Positions 25,301 to 40,300 of a DNA stretch of 64,000 nt are shown in pieces; position 1 is the first letter of the stretch; every line of letters starts with the position of its first letter. A model generated the notes under the pieces. The model had not been told where the DNA came from. It searched no databases and was given only the letters and a program-made list of their open reading frames with translations. Made by a program: the position numbers and the translations under genes. The stretch spans positions 62,001-126,000 of the forward strand of contig NMRA01000681.1 of the NCBI GenBank assembly GCA_002633005.1. Direction: 5' to 3'. The DNA is from Phoronis australis (lineage: Eukaryota > Phoronida > Phoronidae).

Positions 25301-28300
25301 TTTGTCTATTATTCATTTCATCAAGAGATTAAGACAAAAATGTTCACACTGCAGGGCAGAATACCATTAATTTGAAAAAATCTGTTCATTTGGTGCCATA
25401 AAATCTTACTAATTTAGGATACAATATGGTGGCCAAAAAAAATTTGATTTTAAATTTTTTTCTTAAGTGATACATAGTATCTAAATATTTCTTTCTGGCA
25501 TTCAAATTCTGTACTGTACCTGGCAACAGATATTTTGAAAACAATGTGCACTTGCAATGTTAGGAGCTTTTGGAAATTAAATAGCACAAATTTGGCAATT
25601 TTTGTACAGAATTGGTGAGATATCAATATGTATGGCACTTAAAACAGTTCATGGAACATGTTACATCATTCAGATGTGCTGGCTGGCAGTTGCATGATCT
25701 GTCATTGTGCAGTCTTGTGAATCATTCACACTGTTTCTTGTGAGTTTGATTGGGTTGACTATCTAATCTCTCACATTGTCTGTGATGATGCATCTCTGAG
25801 ATAGGGGTCTCCACCAGTGTTAAGGGCATTTGAACTTTTTATGGTGGTGAAAACGGTTTTGTGTGAATTTTGTGCTTGCAAAGGAATCGAGGCAATTTAA
25901 CATTTGAGAATCAAGTGATCTGTATCTTGACATTTCAACTGGCATTCATTAAAAGGTAAATAAGACATTTACACTGCTTCATAACTGTAAACAAAACCTC
26001 TCTATAAACTACTTAGTGTTAGAAATTAGACATTTGGTAAGTTGAACAAGCTGTTTATCTATCATTTCAATTAATTCATTCTTATAGACAATTATAATTG
26101 TTCATTTGAAAATGTTATAACTTATATTTCTCTGTTTACCAAATCTTCAATTTGTCAAGTTTAGTTTTCGCTTTTTCTACCCCTAGGTGGAACCACTAGC
26201 TTATCACTTATTTTTTGCTGAAAGATGGCATCACTGATAGCTGTCTAGTTGGTGGTTTTGTTGATATATTGTCAACAACTTTGTGCCGTCAGTTGGACAA
26301 TCCTTGGGGCCCGGGGGGGGGGGGTGCCAATTTCATAAAAAAGAACCTCCCCTATCACTTACAATGTCGCCTGTCTTTACATTTTGAAAGAATTTGGAAC
26401 TGACGTGATCCTGTAACAGTTCAAATATATTCCAAAAGTCGGTCCAATATTTGTGCTGGAAATCAAAGTTGAAATTATAATATTTTATATTTTACTAAAT
26501 TGTACAATCCAAAAGAATGTCTATTTTGTGTGATGGAATATACTGATACATTAAGTGTCTACTTCAGGTAAAAACTCAAAATTTCAAGTAAAATTAGTTC
26601 AGATTCAAACTTTTAATCGTAAAGATGAAGGCAGCCTTTTGTCATGTCATTTTTAGTAAAATATGGCTATTTGATTATCCCAGACATATGTTTCAGTTAA
26701 TTACGGCTTCACCATAATGGTAATTTTATTAATTAGTTGTGCCCTGCTCCGGAAGTGACGTTTAAGGGTTAAAAATTTCCCACCATTTGAGTTTACTGTG
26801 AGGATCTGTTATACTGTTGTTTTCATGCTGGTTTCCTAAATTTGTCGTCTTCACTTCTAATCGACTAGTATTCCACAAGGTACGTTGTTAGAGAAGTCAA
26901 TTTTGTTGGATATAGGAATCATTTAGTTTGTAGTAGCCAGAAACTGGTTGGAGTTTTCGACACATATCACAAACACAGTGACGTGGTGACGAGGAATTTT
27001 TTCACGAATAGTCACTGGGTGGATATATATTTGAGCCCAAGTTTAGTAAGGCAGAATACACACAGACAACTGTTGAGAGGTATGAGGCAGAGACTGAGGA
27101 CAGACGTGGTGGGATGTTTTGGTCCAACTGCACCGTGTGCACTGTTATGCCGACCTCAATGGATACCCGTGCTGTCTCCACTTGCTTACATCCCGCCGTG
27201 TGATTCCCTCGCCACACACCTGAAACCTTCTAAATAGGTCAAATACTTTAGTCAAGTCCATGATTAACTTATCAAAGTTTGGCTCACTGGCCTGTTCACT
27301 GGACGACGAACTGTCCTCTTCACTGGGTATCGAAATGTGCCTGTAGTCACTCCCACTACTTGACATCTCTGCAGGGTTGCTTACAGGCCCTGGGCTGGAG
27401 ACAATGCCAGCACAGGATGAATCACTGCTAGTTACAGGAATTGCATGCTCTGGGGTACATTCGGAGGTACGGGTGACATTAGATGAAGGAGCTCCAGTCA
27501 GCTGTAGAGGTCGCAGCTCGCAAGGCTTCTTGCTTCAAAAATGCACTCCTCGCGGGTGGCGATGGGGCGCTGCCAGGAATCAACAGCATTGTTTTGCAGG
27601 AACGTCCGCGTACATATCTCTTTCGTAATCCGACGGCAAAAAATCCTTGCCACACACTCGGTAATTCTCCTAGGCTTTGGACGTTGTGTGGACGGTAACG
27701 CTGAGTTCTTCACACGAACCAATTTAAGTACGTTGGAGTGTGTCATCTTTCGGAAAGCGATGTAATGGCACACAAAAGCACGTGAGACGATAATGATTAC
27801 GTCCCGGTACGCAGCAACCCGTGTTGTAAACAAACGCAAAGAACAACTGAACTTATCACAGCTGAGGTAAAACAGTGACTCAACAGCAGGAAGATTCTTA
27901 ACCCCCTGAACGTCACTTCCGGAGTAAGGCATGACTAATTAATAAAATTACAGGAAGCTTTCATTAACTGAAAAATATGTCTGGGTATAATCAACGAACC
28001 ATATTTTTTACTAAAGATGACATGGCAAAACGTTGCATTCTTCTTTAATGTTGGGAAGTCAGTGGGGTGTTCTAAATTGGCAAGTGATCCTGGTAGAAGA
28101 CTGACAGCATTCATCCTAGATATAAAGTCATTCAGGGAGTTACACAAACCTTATATCATACCAAAAGTTTTTTTCTTCATACAGCCTCTGTGCACTTGCA
28201 TGTTGTTGTTGTGCTAGTGCCTCCCCCTATGGCCTAAAAGCTGTGGCAGCCTCAAATACATTACATGGAAGCCATATTTTAACCCACCCTGTAGTCAGTG

Positions 28301-31300
28301 TAGATACCTTACAACTACCTGATTATCTCCTAGACAGTATTTATATTCTGTTCTGAACTTCTTGTTCGTGTGTATCAGTGACTGTTGACGCAGTTTTACG
28401 TCAGTCACCACTTATCGCATTATTAATTTCTAATTTAAAGAAACTGTCTGCAGTATTGTTTGATACTACGGGCCCTTACATCTTCTCGAGCAAACTCAGA
28501 CAAAGTGTTCTTCTCTGACGTCAGGAACGAAAAGAACGTCAAAGCATATTTCCTTGTAAAATCAGTGCTGTTTAGCAATTACTGGTGCCAGGGCTAATTG
28601 TGATCATTCTTGAAGCTATAGGCCAGCATGATGGACATCCACTCTTGGAGTTGATTATTTACTTGGACCTTTATCGTGGAAGACCTTAGGCAGTATCAGA
28701 GAATTTTCTTCTCAAATCAATACAAGCGCAGCCGGTGTATTATTGGCATTGATCAATTTTGTATCCATGCCCAAAGATTTGTCTCCAGTTTATGCCAATT
28801 TTAAAACTTTGTGATTCGTTTATGCTGTTGGGCAAATGTTTTGAACAATGACAGACCTCTGGTTTTCTGAGCTCTGATTGTTGGTGAAGTTTTCTACAGT
28901 GGTTGCTCACCATAGAATAATGCAACAGTGCAAGGCTTTGTGTGTTTGGATGGGGCTTTGTGAACTTGAGGTGAGTTTGTTTACTAAGGGTGACTGACCT
29001 AAATGAGCTAAGTCACTGTTACAGGCAGGACAGATGTCATTATGGTAAGTCTGTGTGGTACTCATGAAACATTTCAACAATTTGTTCTGTGCTTTAATCA
29101 GTAGCTCACTGTTCTTGTTGCTTTGAGTATAAATAAGTATGTATGTATGAATGTGTGTGTGTGTGTGTTGTGCGTGTGTGTATAAATGTGTGCATGTATG
29201 TATGTATGTATGAATGTATGTATGAGTGTGTGTGTGTGTGTGTGCGTGTGCATGTATGTGTGTGTGTGTGTGTGTGCGTGTGTGTGTGCATGTATATGTA
29301 TATGTCGCAACCTGTTTTGCTAGTGTAATTTAGTACACTGTGCCCTCAGAGTAACACTTGCTTGAACTGCTCAACACTGTTAGAATTCTGAGCAACCCAG
29401 CAATTGTAGACTTTTGTTACAGAAGTCCATGGCTGCACAACCAAAGATGTTATTTGATTTTTTTAGTTTATTCAGGCAGAATAACTGGTTCCGTCTACAT
29501 AGATAGTATTGTCATTTGGTGTTAAATATGTACCCATCATTTTTTTATTGCAAATGTAACAGCTAGTAATCAATGATCCGTTTAGAAGAATGGTCAGTCT
29601 GATAGAAGTATATTGTGCCTGCTTTTGAAAGGTTTATAGAAATTTACAAAAGAGCTGAACTGTGTTCTGGCGATTCCCCGTTGCTGCACTGACTAATGTG
29701 TTACCTTGAGCAAACTTTTTAAATTTAAAATACCTAATTGAGGAAGGAAGTAGATGTATAGTTTCAGTAAGATGTCTTTGCCAACGAAGTACGCAGTATT
29801 TATATTATTTGAGAAATTTTATCCAAGGAGTTAACAATAATCAACCCATAGGTTTCACATATCGCAGCAATTAACTTACAGTGTAATCTGCAGGATACCT
29901 GATGTTAAGTGATGGACCTATTCACTTTCACAGATATGTTCCCGAGTGAGTATTTTACACATTTGACACGCTCTTGAGCATGTCAAATGTGTAAAAAGCG
30001 TGCAATATGTGTCAAAATTGCCACGCTAACGTGTAAAACGTGTAAAAACATGACACTCTAGCGTGTCAAACGTAAAATTTTAAACGCTAGCGTGTCAAAT
30101 GTGTAAAATTTGCCACGCTAGCGTGTTTTTCAAAAGGTGATCACCAACCTTGAATTCTTCTACCGCTGGGGTCACAGTTCTATTGGAGTGCTGAAGACCA
30201 ACTGAGGTTGAGATAATACGAGAGGTGTGGCAGTCTGATGTAACTGGACTAACTGCTATGAGAAAAGTCCAAGAACTACAAGACTAGTTTGCTTAGTCCA
30301 CGGTAGAGTTCAGTGACGCTAGGACCTCACTAAAAACCAAGTCTTGGCGAGATTTAACTTGATATGTTCCCATGTATTTTACATGAGAACATGTGATTTT
30401 GATTAGATTTTAGGGAGGTCCTAGTGTAGGCCCTAGCGTTACTGACCTCTACCCAGTTTTAAGAACAATATGTTTCTTTAGGCCAAAGTCCCCAGTCTAC
30501 GTTGATTTAATTCTGTGATACTTATGTATATTTTGTTTTAAACTGAAGGAAAACAATTCATTTTGTAGTTAAGTGAATTTTTTGTTTTTTAAAAGCTGCA
30601 TGAATGGAGTTTCTGTTATTTTTACCTGCTGTGTCAAATTTGCTATTTGTTTCCATTGATTGATTGCCTTATTACATAATCTGGAAAGTTAATTGGTGTT
30701 TATGCAAAATTTTAAGAAAAAAAATTTGTTGGGTGACAAGACCTGACTTTAGATACTTAGAATAAACACTGTCCCACAAACATTTTTAATATCTGGCACT
30801 AAAACTTGTACAAAATATAAGTTTAATATGAAGTGTGAAAGAGCAGTTGATTTTCACCTTGGCTTTCTGGTGAAGGTAACTGAGATGCTGATATTTTCAG
30901 TTTGTCCGGATAGTATTCAATCTATGTAGCTGTTTACATGCATATCCAGTTTGAGTCAAATCGATTGAAAACAAGGTGTTTTTGGCTTTGAAACACTCAT
31001 GTCATCTTATTGCTTGTGAAACCTAACATATGTGCTAGTTATAACCTCTCATGTCCTGAGAAGCATGTTAAATTAGCATTGTAATTGATTGCTTGCTGTG
31101 AACCTGTTTGTTATTGGGCTTCTTGGATAAATAAGTTAACTCATATTTCCTCTGTAAGCTGGAGAAGCCACCCAAAACAAACAACTAACTAATGAAAAAT
31201 GCTGAGAGGTTTCAGTTTGGGCTCATATGTTGTATACATTCCTGATGATAATGAAACAGACACAGTTGATCTGCTTAGGGGATATTTTCCCACTATGACT

Positions 31301-34300
31301 TTATATATTGCTATCTTTCTCATAACTTAAAACTTAAATTTTCTGGAAATATTTATGCCTTTAGCCCTTGAGTTTTCAGTGAACTTCAACTGTTATTTCA
31401 TTGTCAATTGTATAAAAGGCAACTTTAACATTTACTTCTTCTTGCTTTTCCAATAACACACATAAATGAGGAAATTTGCACATTTCATATTAAAGGTATT
31501 AAAATGCACTTTTGTAAAATGTTCAAATCTTTAAGAATTATTTCTATGCAGTGTCAGTTGTTTTTATCCGTTTGATTTGTTTTCCTAAAAAATTTTTGAC
31601 AAACAGAAATGTTTAGTGTAGAAAAGAAGTTTTCATTTTCTGGTGGTCATATTGATTTCACATCCTTCAATGAATGAGCACTCTTGTACAATATCAAAAC
31701 ATTAAGTTAAAATACTTAAAATAACCAATTTTACATCACAAACACCCAAAACAACCTCAGCAGTCAATCAATTGTCAAATTGGAACACCCCCAATCACTA
31801 TCTCATGAAGATGAAGCTGATCTTGAGTTACGAGCATTTATTGGTCAATAGTACTGCATAGAATTGGGACAACCAGTCACAGCACTATAGTGACCCTCCG
31901 TAGAGTTGGAAAGTCGTCAGATATAGCTGCTCATTTTCCCATCGCTTATGGTGTAATAAAAAATGGCGAGGCGTTGGTGGTGACAATTCAGTATTTGACC
32001 ACGCTATAGATCATTTTACCTTCCCATGTTATATCAAAGAAACTGGATAGGGCACAAGTTTGTACAAGAAACTTTGGTGTTGGTGGGTGCGTTCAAAGGT
32101 CACACTAATGTCCGTGGAGCTAAGAACTTTCAATTAAAGTCGTTTTTCTTGTTTTCTCATTTTTATGACATTGAATTTGTGATTGTGATATGTAGTGCAA
32201 TAAATGAACATTTAATGATGCTGATTATGTAGCCACTTGTCAAAACAAGGTTACTGGTGGTTTTAGCACTTTAAGCCCCTCTTTCAGTTAAGTTTTGTAA
32301 CTTAACGGTATACTGTTATACACATCTGGTTTTTGCTAAGAAATAAGGACCTGATTGTATGTTATAACAGCCCAGGACCAACCCAGGATTTGCCTAAATG
32401 TTGTCGTATTTATCAGTTTTCGTGCCCACGTAACAAATGTTTTCGTTCCCACACTGATACCCTTTCAAGGTACCTAAACTACACGGTGTAGATGTCAGCT
32501 GACCCAGGAAGCCAAGGAGTCCGTGACCCGCCGTGTTTATGGCATGCTTTATCGGAGTGAACCGTGTTTGGCGGTCCGTTAACCGTGTTTCTTCGTGAGT
32601 GTGAGTCTGTGTCCCGTGTATTTGGGTGAATGGATCGTGTTTTGTGAGTCCGTTCCTGTGTTTGTGAGTTTGTGTGTTTGCAGGTACGTGAGTCGTGTTC
32701 ACACGTTCGTGACCGTGTTTATGAGTCCGTTAATCGTGTAGTTTAGGTACCTTGCCTTTGCTTGATGTTGGACATACATGTACCACTTGCACCTTGTCTC
32801 ATAGATTATTGTTTCACCTACAAAATGCATTCATCAAAGATCATTTTCATGGTCCTAAAATCAGTCGCTTTGAACTTGCGAATAAGACAGCATTTGCTAT
32901 TTTGATCGAGATGTATGTATGCAGATTGAAAATCCTCGAGGCCTTTACATTTAAATTTGAATCTCCATCCAATAATTGCCACGACATGGGGCTCAAATAG
33001 TTCATGGTGCTCAAATAGTTCATGGTGCTCAAATCAGCTGCGTTGAACTTGTGAATATCCAAACGCTGATCAGAGTTAACAATATCACATGGATTCATGT
33101 TGTACTATTCTTTCAATCTCATTTAATCAGATTTTAGACCAGGAAACAGTTGTATTTAACTTGTGCCCACTTTTTATTTTTATTTATTTACTGACAAAGA
33201 GCTAAAATAGTTATATAGTCAGTGCCACCGAAATTGTCCAAAGATTCCAAATCTTCAGTTCTGGTTATCACCATATTTGCACTTTTGTATATATTTTATG
33301 ATTTGAGTTCTAATAAAGATTAAACTTTAATGACACGTGAAATGTTTAGTGTACCTGTAATGTGGTAAGTTTAGGGATTGGCTCACAATGAACTTAACTA
33401 ATTAAGTTTAGCTGGCGATCAAAATTACCACTGTTTTGGTACTTCGTTTAAAACTTAGATAAAAAGTTATCAACCCTTCCCGGTAAGAAAAAAAACAAGT
33501 GGGCAGAAGCATTAAAAATTAATTAAAGAAAATCAATATGAAACTTAACGCTCTTTTGGGAAGTGGCCCTTTGTGAAGATAAACACAAGTTAACCTTTTT
33601 AGTCATTTTGTAGTATTTATAATGTACCTAGTTAAAACTACTCCCCAGAGTTGCAGGCTGTAACTCAGCAAATGTCAGAGAAAACCAACTAACAACAACC
33701 ATTGTTAAGACAGTTAATGCTAGCTATTATCTTTCCACTTCATTAGCTCAGATCTACATCAATACAACAGGGGTGCTGAATAGGCATCCTAAAGGTTGTC
33801 TGGGGCTAGGGGAATCTGAGCAGTGACCTGTGTAAGCCAGAAATTCTCCACATGAATACTTGGAAGTGAGATGTTGAATGCTCTGGCTGTGATGATAGCA
33901 TTCAGTGCTGAGTCTACCAACATATGCCCCCCCTCCCTGCTGTATCCACAATTTTTCAATTAACATAGGGATCACACTGTTTGGTGCATACACTGTCTCA
34001 AGAACGTGAAACCTGTTGCGTGACATCACCTATCCAATAAATCCCAGAAAGCTCATCTCGGTATGAAATCCGCCAAGCCTGGCTAAGAACAAGTGACTAC
34101 AGATCACTGTCGTTTGGTTTACTGGCACTAATTTCCTCTGAAATCAGTTACCTATGTTCATAAAAAGCTTGCATATTACACCAATTTTGAGTACTAAATG
34201 CTAAACATTTAATTATTAACTTTTTGTTACATAAATTTATATATTTTTCATCAAATTCAGGTGAAATAGCTACCAAATTCTCTAGTAGCAGACGAAATCT

Positions 34301-37300
34301 TTGCATGGGAACAAATGATAATATCTCCAATAGCAGAGAGCAAAGCCACTTCCTGCCCAATGTGATTCAGGGTTTGTGTACTGAATAAGCCAATAATTCC
34401 ATCAGAATTACATATTCTTCTAACAAATATTATTTTTGATGCCTCGAATATATTTTACAGAAAAATAATTGAGTGTGTGAAATTCCCTACAAAATTTTAA
34501 CCAAAAGCTTTTTCTAAAAAAACACCAAATTTTACGTTAAGTAATCTAAAATGTGATTAAAATTCCACATTTAGTACCTAAATCTTAAAAAAAACTTTGT
34601 AAAGAATCAACTCATTAAGTCTAACTGTTGATTGAACAATGTTTTTGTGTAAATGCTTCTCAGGTTACAAACTTTAGTTTGCAGAATGCACATGGGGTAA
34701 ATTGGGAGTTATTTGTGAGTTGGCGGCCATTTTGTCAGCCTTCTTGATGTTTTTCTCTCCAATCAGTGACCATCTGTAAGGTCCAAATATTTTCAGTTGT
34801 CTAACTTACAAATGCATAGAAATTTTGCCATTTTCATGACAAAATATGAAAAGAAATTTTGCTACTTGTAGGAAATTGTTGTTTCGACCGCCATTTTGTT
34901 GCCCATATTAGTTTTATTTTACGAAAAATTGGCATCTTTTGATTGGTATGCCTGTTATGAAAAGTATATAACCAATGACAAGCATTACTGTGTTATTTGG
35001 AGCTGTTGCATAAGAGCAACATGCCAAAAAGCAGTAAACACCGGTTTTGGTGGCCATTTTTTCAGCCATCTTGAAAAACCGAATTCCGCCATTCCGATTT
35101 CGGTAGACTTTTTTTGTCACCAAGGGATGTTTGAAGATGCCATTTATGCAAAAACTGTTGCAATTTTTTTAAGGTTGGGCCCTCTGGAGCCCTAGAATGA
35201 CTGGGCTATGTGATGTATGTATACAGATTGAAAATCCTCGAGGCCCTTGTTTTTAAATTTCATTGTCTATCCAATAATGGCCAAGACATGGGGTTCAACA
35301 AAATTTTGTCATGGTACAAGTAGCATTATTCCCCCACTGGAGTCTTATGTTACCTTGTTATATTGACCTTTGACCTTGTCCTGTGCATTGAGCTGCTCAC
35401 TCATACTGTGGGTGCTTTGATCTATTTTTGGAAAGGCCCTAATTTGAGTATTTTAGTTGCACCTTTGATGATCTAGGATTACTGAAGTACCATGCTTTGA
35501 TCCTGTAAATATATGGACACGTTAGGATCTTTATTTATTTCTACATATTTATCATGTCAGTGCTCAACACCTATCTTGACACGAAGTCACATTTGGCAAT
35601 TGCAGGTGCCAAACGAAATCTGAGGTTACCAAAACTGATGTCGGAATCATTGACTACTTCCTGTTGTATTTTAAGCACGTTTTTAATGTGTGCTGAATGC
35701 TGAGGTGGCAAATGCACTGATTTCACGAAATAAACAGAATAATTAAGAACCGAAAGTATTAAATCTAGGAAAACTTTATAATTTGATTGGAGTGAACAGT
35801 AACTTTGAAATAAATTTCGGGGAATTATTGTCCGACTTTGATACTCTCAGCGAGGCGACTTTGTGTTGACTTCGAATTTTTCTCAGGTTGCACTGGTGAC
35901 CTGCAAGACTCCAAATCGAGCACTGCATGTCCTTTGGACAATAGCAAACATTACATTATCCACTCATTTCACACAAAACAAATATATTTTACTGATATGT
36001 CAAATAAACTGAATATACAGACTGTATTGTTGACAGGTGTGTGAAATTAAATGAGTAACCAAGCATCACCAACTGCCTGTGTGTGAATGGTGCCTTCAGG
36101 TTGCCAATGTGATCTAATTAATAGTACCCGGAATGAGAGTACTTTTCTCCATCATTAGTAAAGTGCTCTTTTGAGCATATGACTCCGAGTGATCCAGGTC
36201 ACCGCTTTCACCTCATATTTACAACAGTATGAGATATCCCCGTATTCAAATGGATGAATTAATTGGTGAATGCAATATCCAGAGCTGTGTGTTACTAGAA
36301 TTAATAATTGGACTTTGCCTTGATATTTTCCAAAGTGCGTTAATTTGATTGAGTGCAAATTAGTTGAGGCAAGAGATTGCCAGCTGACTGAAGTGGCCAA
36401 GTAAGGGACAAAATATTATTTCCCAAATAATAGGACACACGTGAGAACCTATGGAAGGTTAGCTGTAAAGCTGGAAAAAGCAACAACTAACTGTGTCTTT
36501 AAACTTAACGAAAATATCACATAGCATAAAAAGTGCCCAGAACCATATAATACAACAGAAAATCAAGAAGGCATGAAATAAGTGTAAGTCCATCGTCAGT
36601 AATTACTGATCATATACCTAAGCTTCAACCTCACTTGATTTTTTGATGATTTAGACAAATTAAAAATTTTCATTCTCTCATAGTATGGTTGCGAAAGCTC
36701 ACATTTTTAAAAACAGGAGTGGGGTATCATATTCAGGGCATCATATCTTAAAATTTTGTTAATTATTATTTAGTGATAAAGTTTAAGCCACTGCAGAAAA
36801 ATAATTTTTTCAATTTTCATTAACTGAATACACTGTATATACCAGTTTTTTATTGTGTAATAACTGTTGATGCGCTGATCTTTTCAAAAATGCAACTCTT
36901 ATTTTTATAGGTTTCACAATTTTTTGAGTGATTTTTTTTTGATACCATCAGACTGCAAATTCTACAGTGGATGTTTTCCAGATGTCTTAATCAAGCCACC
37001 TGTTTTACGTGGACTTCGCCAGCTAATTACTTATTTCTCTATTTAACTTAACAAACAGTTGGAAATAAAGCATGCCATATTACTACAAAAAGTGAGTGTA
37101 AAGTGGCGTGAAAGTTGCAAAGTGTTTTTAAGAATGATTTTGGTGGCGAAAATCATAGGCCACTAATCACCAAAACCATATTCACTAAGTACCGTTACGT
37201 GGCACTGGGAAATAACGTGAAAAACATTTCTTGTGGAATTACTTTTTTATCTTATGAAAAATAATATTTCTGTGTACTCCAATGTTTTTTCCTAAACTGA

Positions 37301-40300
37301 TGAGTTTTTACTGCATTTCCATGTAGTAGATGGGTGCATTTTGCAAAATTGTAAACCTTCAGAGCCTTGGAGATTTTCTGATGGTGCCAGCCTATTGTTT
37401 CATGTCACAGTGCTCAGGGTGTTAAAATTGAGGAACAGAACTCCGTGTGTATTGGCTAAGCCCAAAGCATCTGAAACGAGGTATTTTAAAATGATTTTTA
37501 TGTGCCCACATATTTATATGTGGACGCATTATGCCGTCATCTCCGTCCGTCCGTCCGTCCGTCCGGGCGGCGTCCGGCGTCTGGCGTCCGGCGTCCGCTG
37601 CTCTATCTCCAAAACCCTTTGACATACGTTCATGAAATTTGGCACATATGTTCCATTCATGAATGGGACGGCATGTGCGAACTTTCGGACGGATCCGACT
37701 ACCAGTGTGCCCCCTAGTGGCAATTTTAGTTTTTTACGCTTACCTTTGTATCTTCAAAAGTTTTGAACGGATTTTCATGAAATTTGGTATGTAGGCACCT
37801 ATTAGTGAGATGACGCTATCCTGCCGTTTTCAGATGGATTCGACATAGTTTGCGCCACCTAGTGGCCATTTTTAGTGTTTTCGAGTCTGTTTTTGTGCGT
37901 CCACCCCTCTATCAACCAAACCGCTCAAAGAATGATTTTGAAAATTGGCATGTGTATGCTTACTATGTAGAGGACGGTTGACAATGATTTTCCGACGATT
38001 TCGACTACTGTGGCGCCTCCTAGTGGCAGTTTTGTTTTTTTTGCGCCTATGGCTGTATCTCCTAAACCGTTCGCAGGATCTTTACGAAATTGTGTAAGTA
38101 TATTTATATGATGTTAACAACGGAAGATGACGACTTTTGGACGGATCCGACTACCGGTGTGCCCCCTAGTGGCAATTTTAATTTTTTTACGCTTACCTTT
38201 GTATCTTCACAAGTCCTTATTGGATTTTCATGAAATTTGGTATGTAGGCACCTATTAGTGAGATGACGNNNNNNNNNNNNNNNNNNNNNNNNNNNNNNNN
38301 NNNNNNNNNNNNNNNNNNNNNNNNNNNNNNNNNNNNNNNNNNNNNNNNNNNNNNNNNNNNNNNNNNNNNNNNNNNNNNNNNNNNNNNNNNNNNNNNNNNN
38401 NNNNNNNNNNNNNNNNNNNNNNNNNNNNNNNNNNNNNNNNNNNNNNNNNNNNNNNNNNNNNNNNNNNNNNNNNNNNNNNNNNNNNNNNNNNNNNNNNNNN
38501 NNNNNNNNNNNNNNNNNNNNNNNNNNNNNNNNNNNNNNNNNNNNNNNNNNNNNNNNNNNNNNNNNNNNNNNNNNNNNNNNNNNNNNNNNNNNNNNNNNNN
38601 NNNNNNNNNNNNNNNNNNNNNNNNNNNNNNNNNNNNNNNNNNNNNNNNNNNNNNNNNNNNNNNNNNNNNNNNNNNNNNNNNNNNNNNNNNNNNNNNNNTA
38701 TTTTACATTGACCTCTGTATTTTCATAGGTCTTCAGGTGTATACTTTGTGTTACTTCGTGACTATGAAGGAAAAGTTCCAAGTAGAAATTTGTTTCTGGC
38801 ATTCTAATGCTGTGCTAATCTCGTATGTTGGTAAATTTGTTTTTATTCTATGTTTCTGTGGTGCTTTAAGCAACTGGTGTATAGGATGTGCTTGTATTAT
38901 GAAGATTACTCACATTTTGCCCCTAGCCTATTGAGGAGACAATGACCATGCCTTTCAATTTTGCTAAGTACAACATACTACATATATGCCCTCTACTGGC
39001 CACTTTGTGGTACCAATAAACAACCCTAGAAGGATACCGTATGCGGTGCAATTGTGGGCGCATTTCAACGCTCTGCGTTGCTCTTGTTATATTTGGGCGT
39101 TAAAGGAAGTGGGTGCATTTGTTGCAATAAATGAAGTAGGCAGTTGATTCCTGCTAATTTCTTCCCTAGGAGAGTTGGTTGTACTCAAGTAAATTGGATC
39201 AAGATCGGATATTTTAAATATTTAGGTATAGTTTGACTTGTTTTCTTTTTGTGGGATTGAGAGCAATTTATAGGAGTGATAGAAGTCAGAGAGAAAACTG
39301 AAGTTTTCAGCATTTTTATTTGAACATTTTTTGTTTGTAACTTTTACTTTACTCAGAGTGTCATAAATTCTTATTGCATTTGGGACTTCGTGGGGAAGCT
39401 AGACAGCACAGTGGCTTAAGGTTTTGGGGATGTTTTCGAATCGTGTGTCATTCAAACATAATAGGCCTTTTGAAATTGACGTGCAAGGTCAGTGAAAGCA
39501 GTTTTTTGTGAGCCCTGCTCTTACACTGTCCCAGTTTGACTGTGTAACTAAACATAGCATATAACAAAGGGTTTATGGGGTTATCTGAGAAAATGATTGT
39601 TTTATTACTCCCTATAGATCAAGGAATAGCCAAGCCCCCCAAATGGGGAAGGTGTTCTTTTCTTAAATTAAAACTGTGACCTGTGCACACAGCCTTTTAA
39701 CAAAAAGGAATTCTCATTACCTATTTTGTACTCAATATAGCAGGCAAATGGAAATTTATTTTGATGAATTTCTCAACAAAAATAAAGAAAATTCCATTGT
39801 TTAGCTTAATTTTTACTGTGTAGATGGGAAAAACAATATTTGGTAAAGTTTCAGTAATTTGCAGTAATCGGACTTTGAAAAAGAAAACAGGCCAGTTTTG
39901 CAATTACCGGTATTTTTGTGGTAAATAAATGAAGCATTAGAGTTATTATCACCTGTGTACACTCCGTGTTAGATTGTATCTTAATTGTCACTCTGAGCAG
40001 ATAATTAGATTGAAGGGGATTCTTTGCCAGGTTAATTGCATTTCTGGTTTAATCAATCATTCTAGACTAACCATATTATGGTGATTTGGTTCAACTGAGG
40101 TGGAAATTAGTGTCCTAATGAATTAACAGTTTAAGTCAACGTGTGTTGTTCAACAAAGATGTGGATCTGGTAGAAGACCAGGTTTTCTTTTAGTTCATTA
40201 AAATGTTTATATTAATTAGCTGCTAATTTAAACCTGGTACATTTGTAAAGTCATAGAGACATGTATTATTGGAGTTTTATGTGACATAAACTATTGTATA

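Noticed and set aside
29098-29328. Open frames rich in His-Thr or Cys-Val
   Set aside because: They are translations of a TG/TATG microsatellite in different frames, with no family similarity.
34896-35195. 99-codon frame on the plus strand
   Set aside because: Lies in repeat-like sequence with recurring GCCATTTT motifs and has no family features.
38104-38934. Long open frames across the N run
   Set aside because: They are open only because N has no stop codons; the flanks are repeat sequence.
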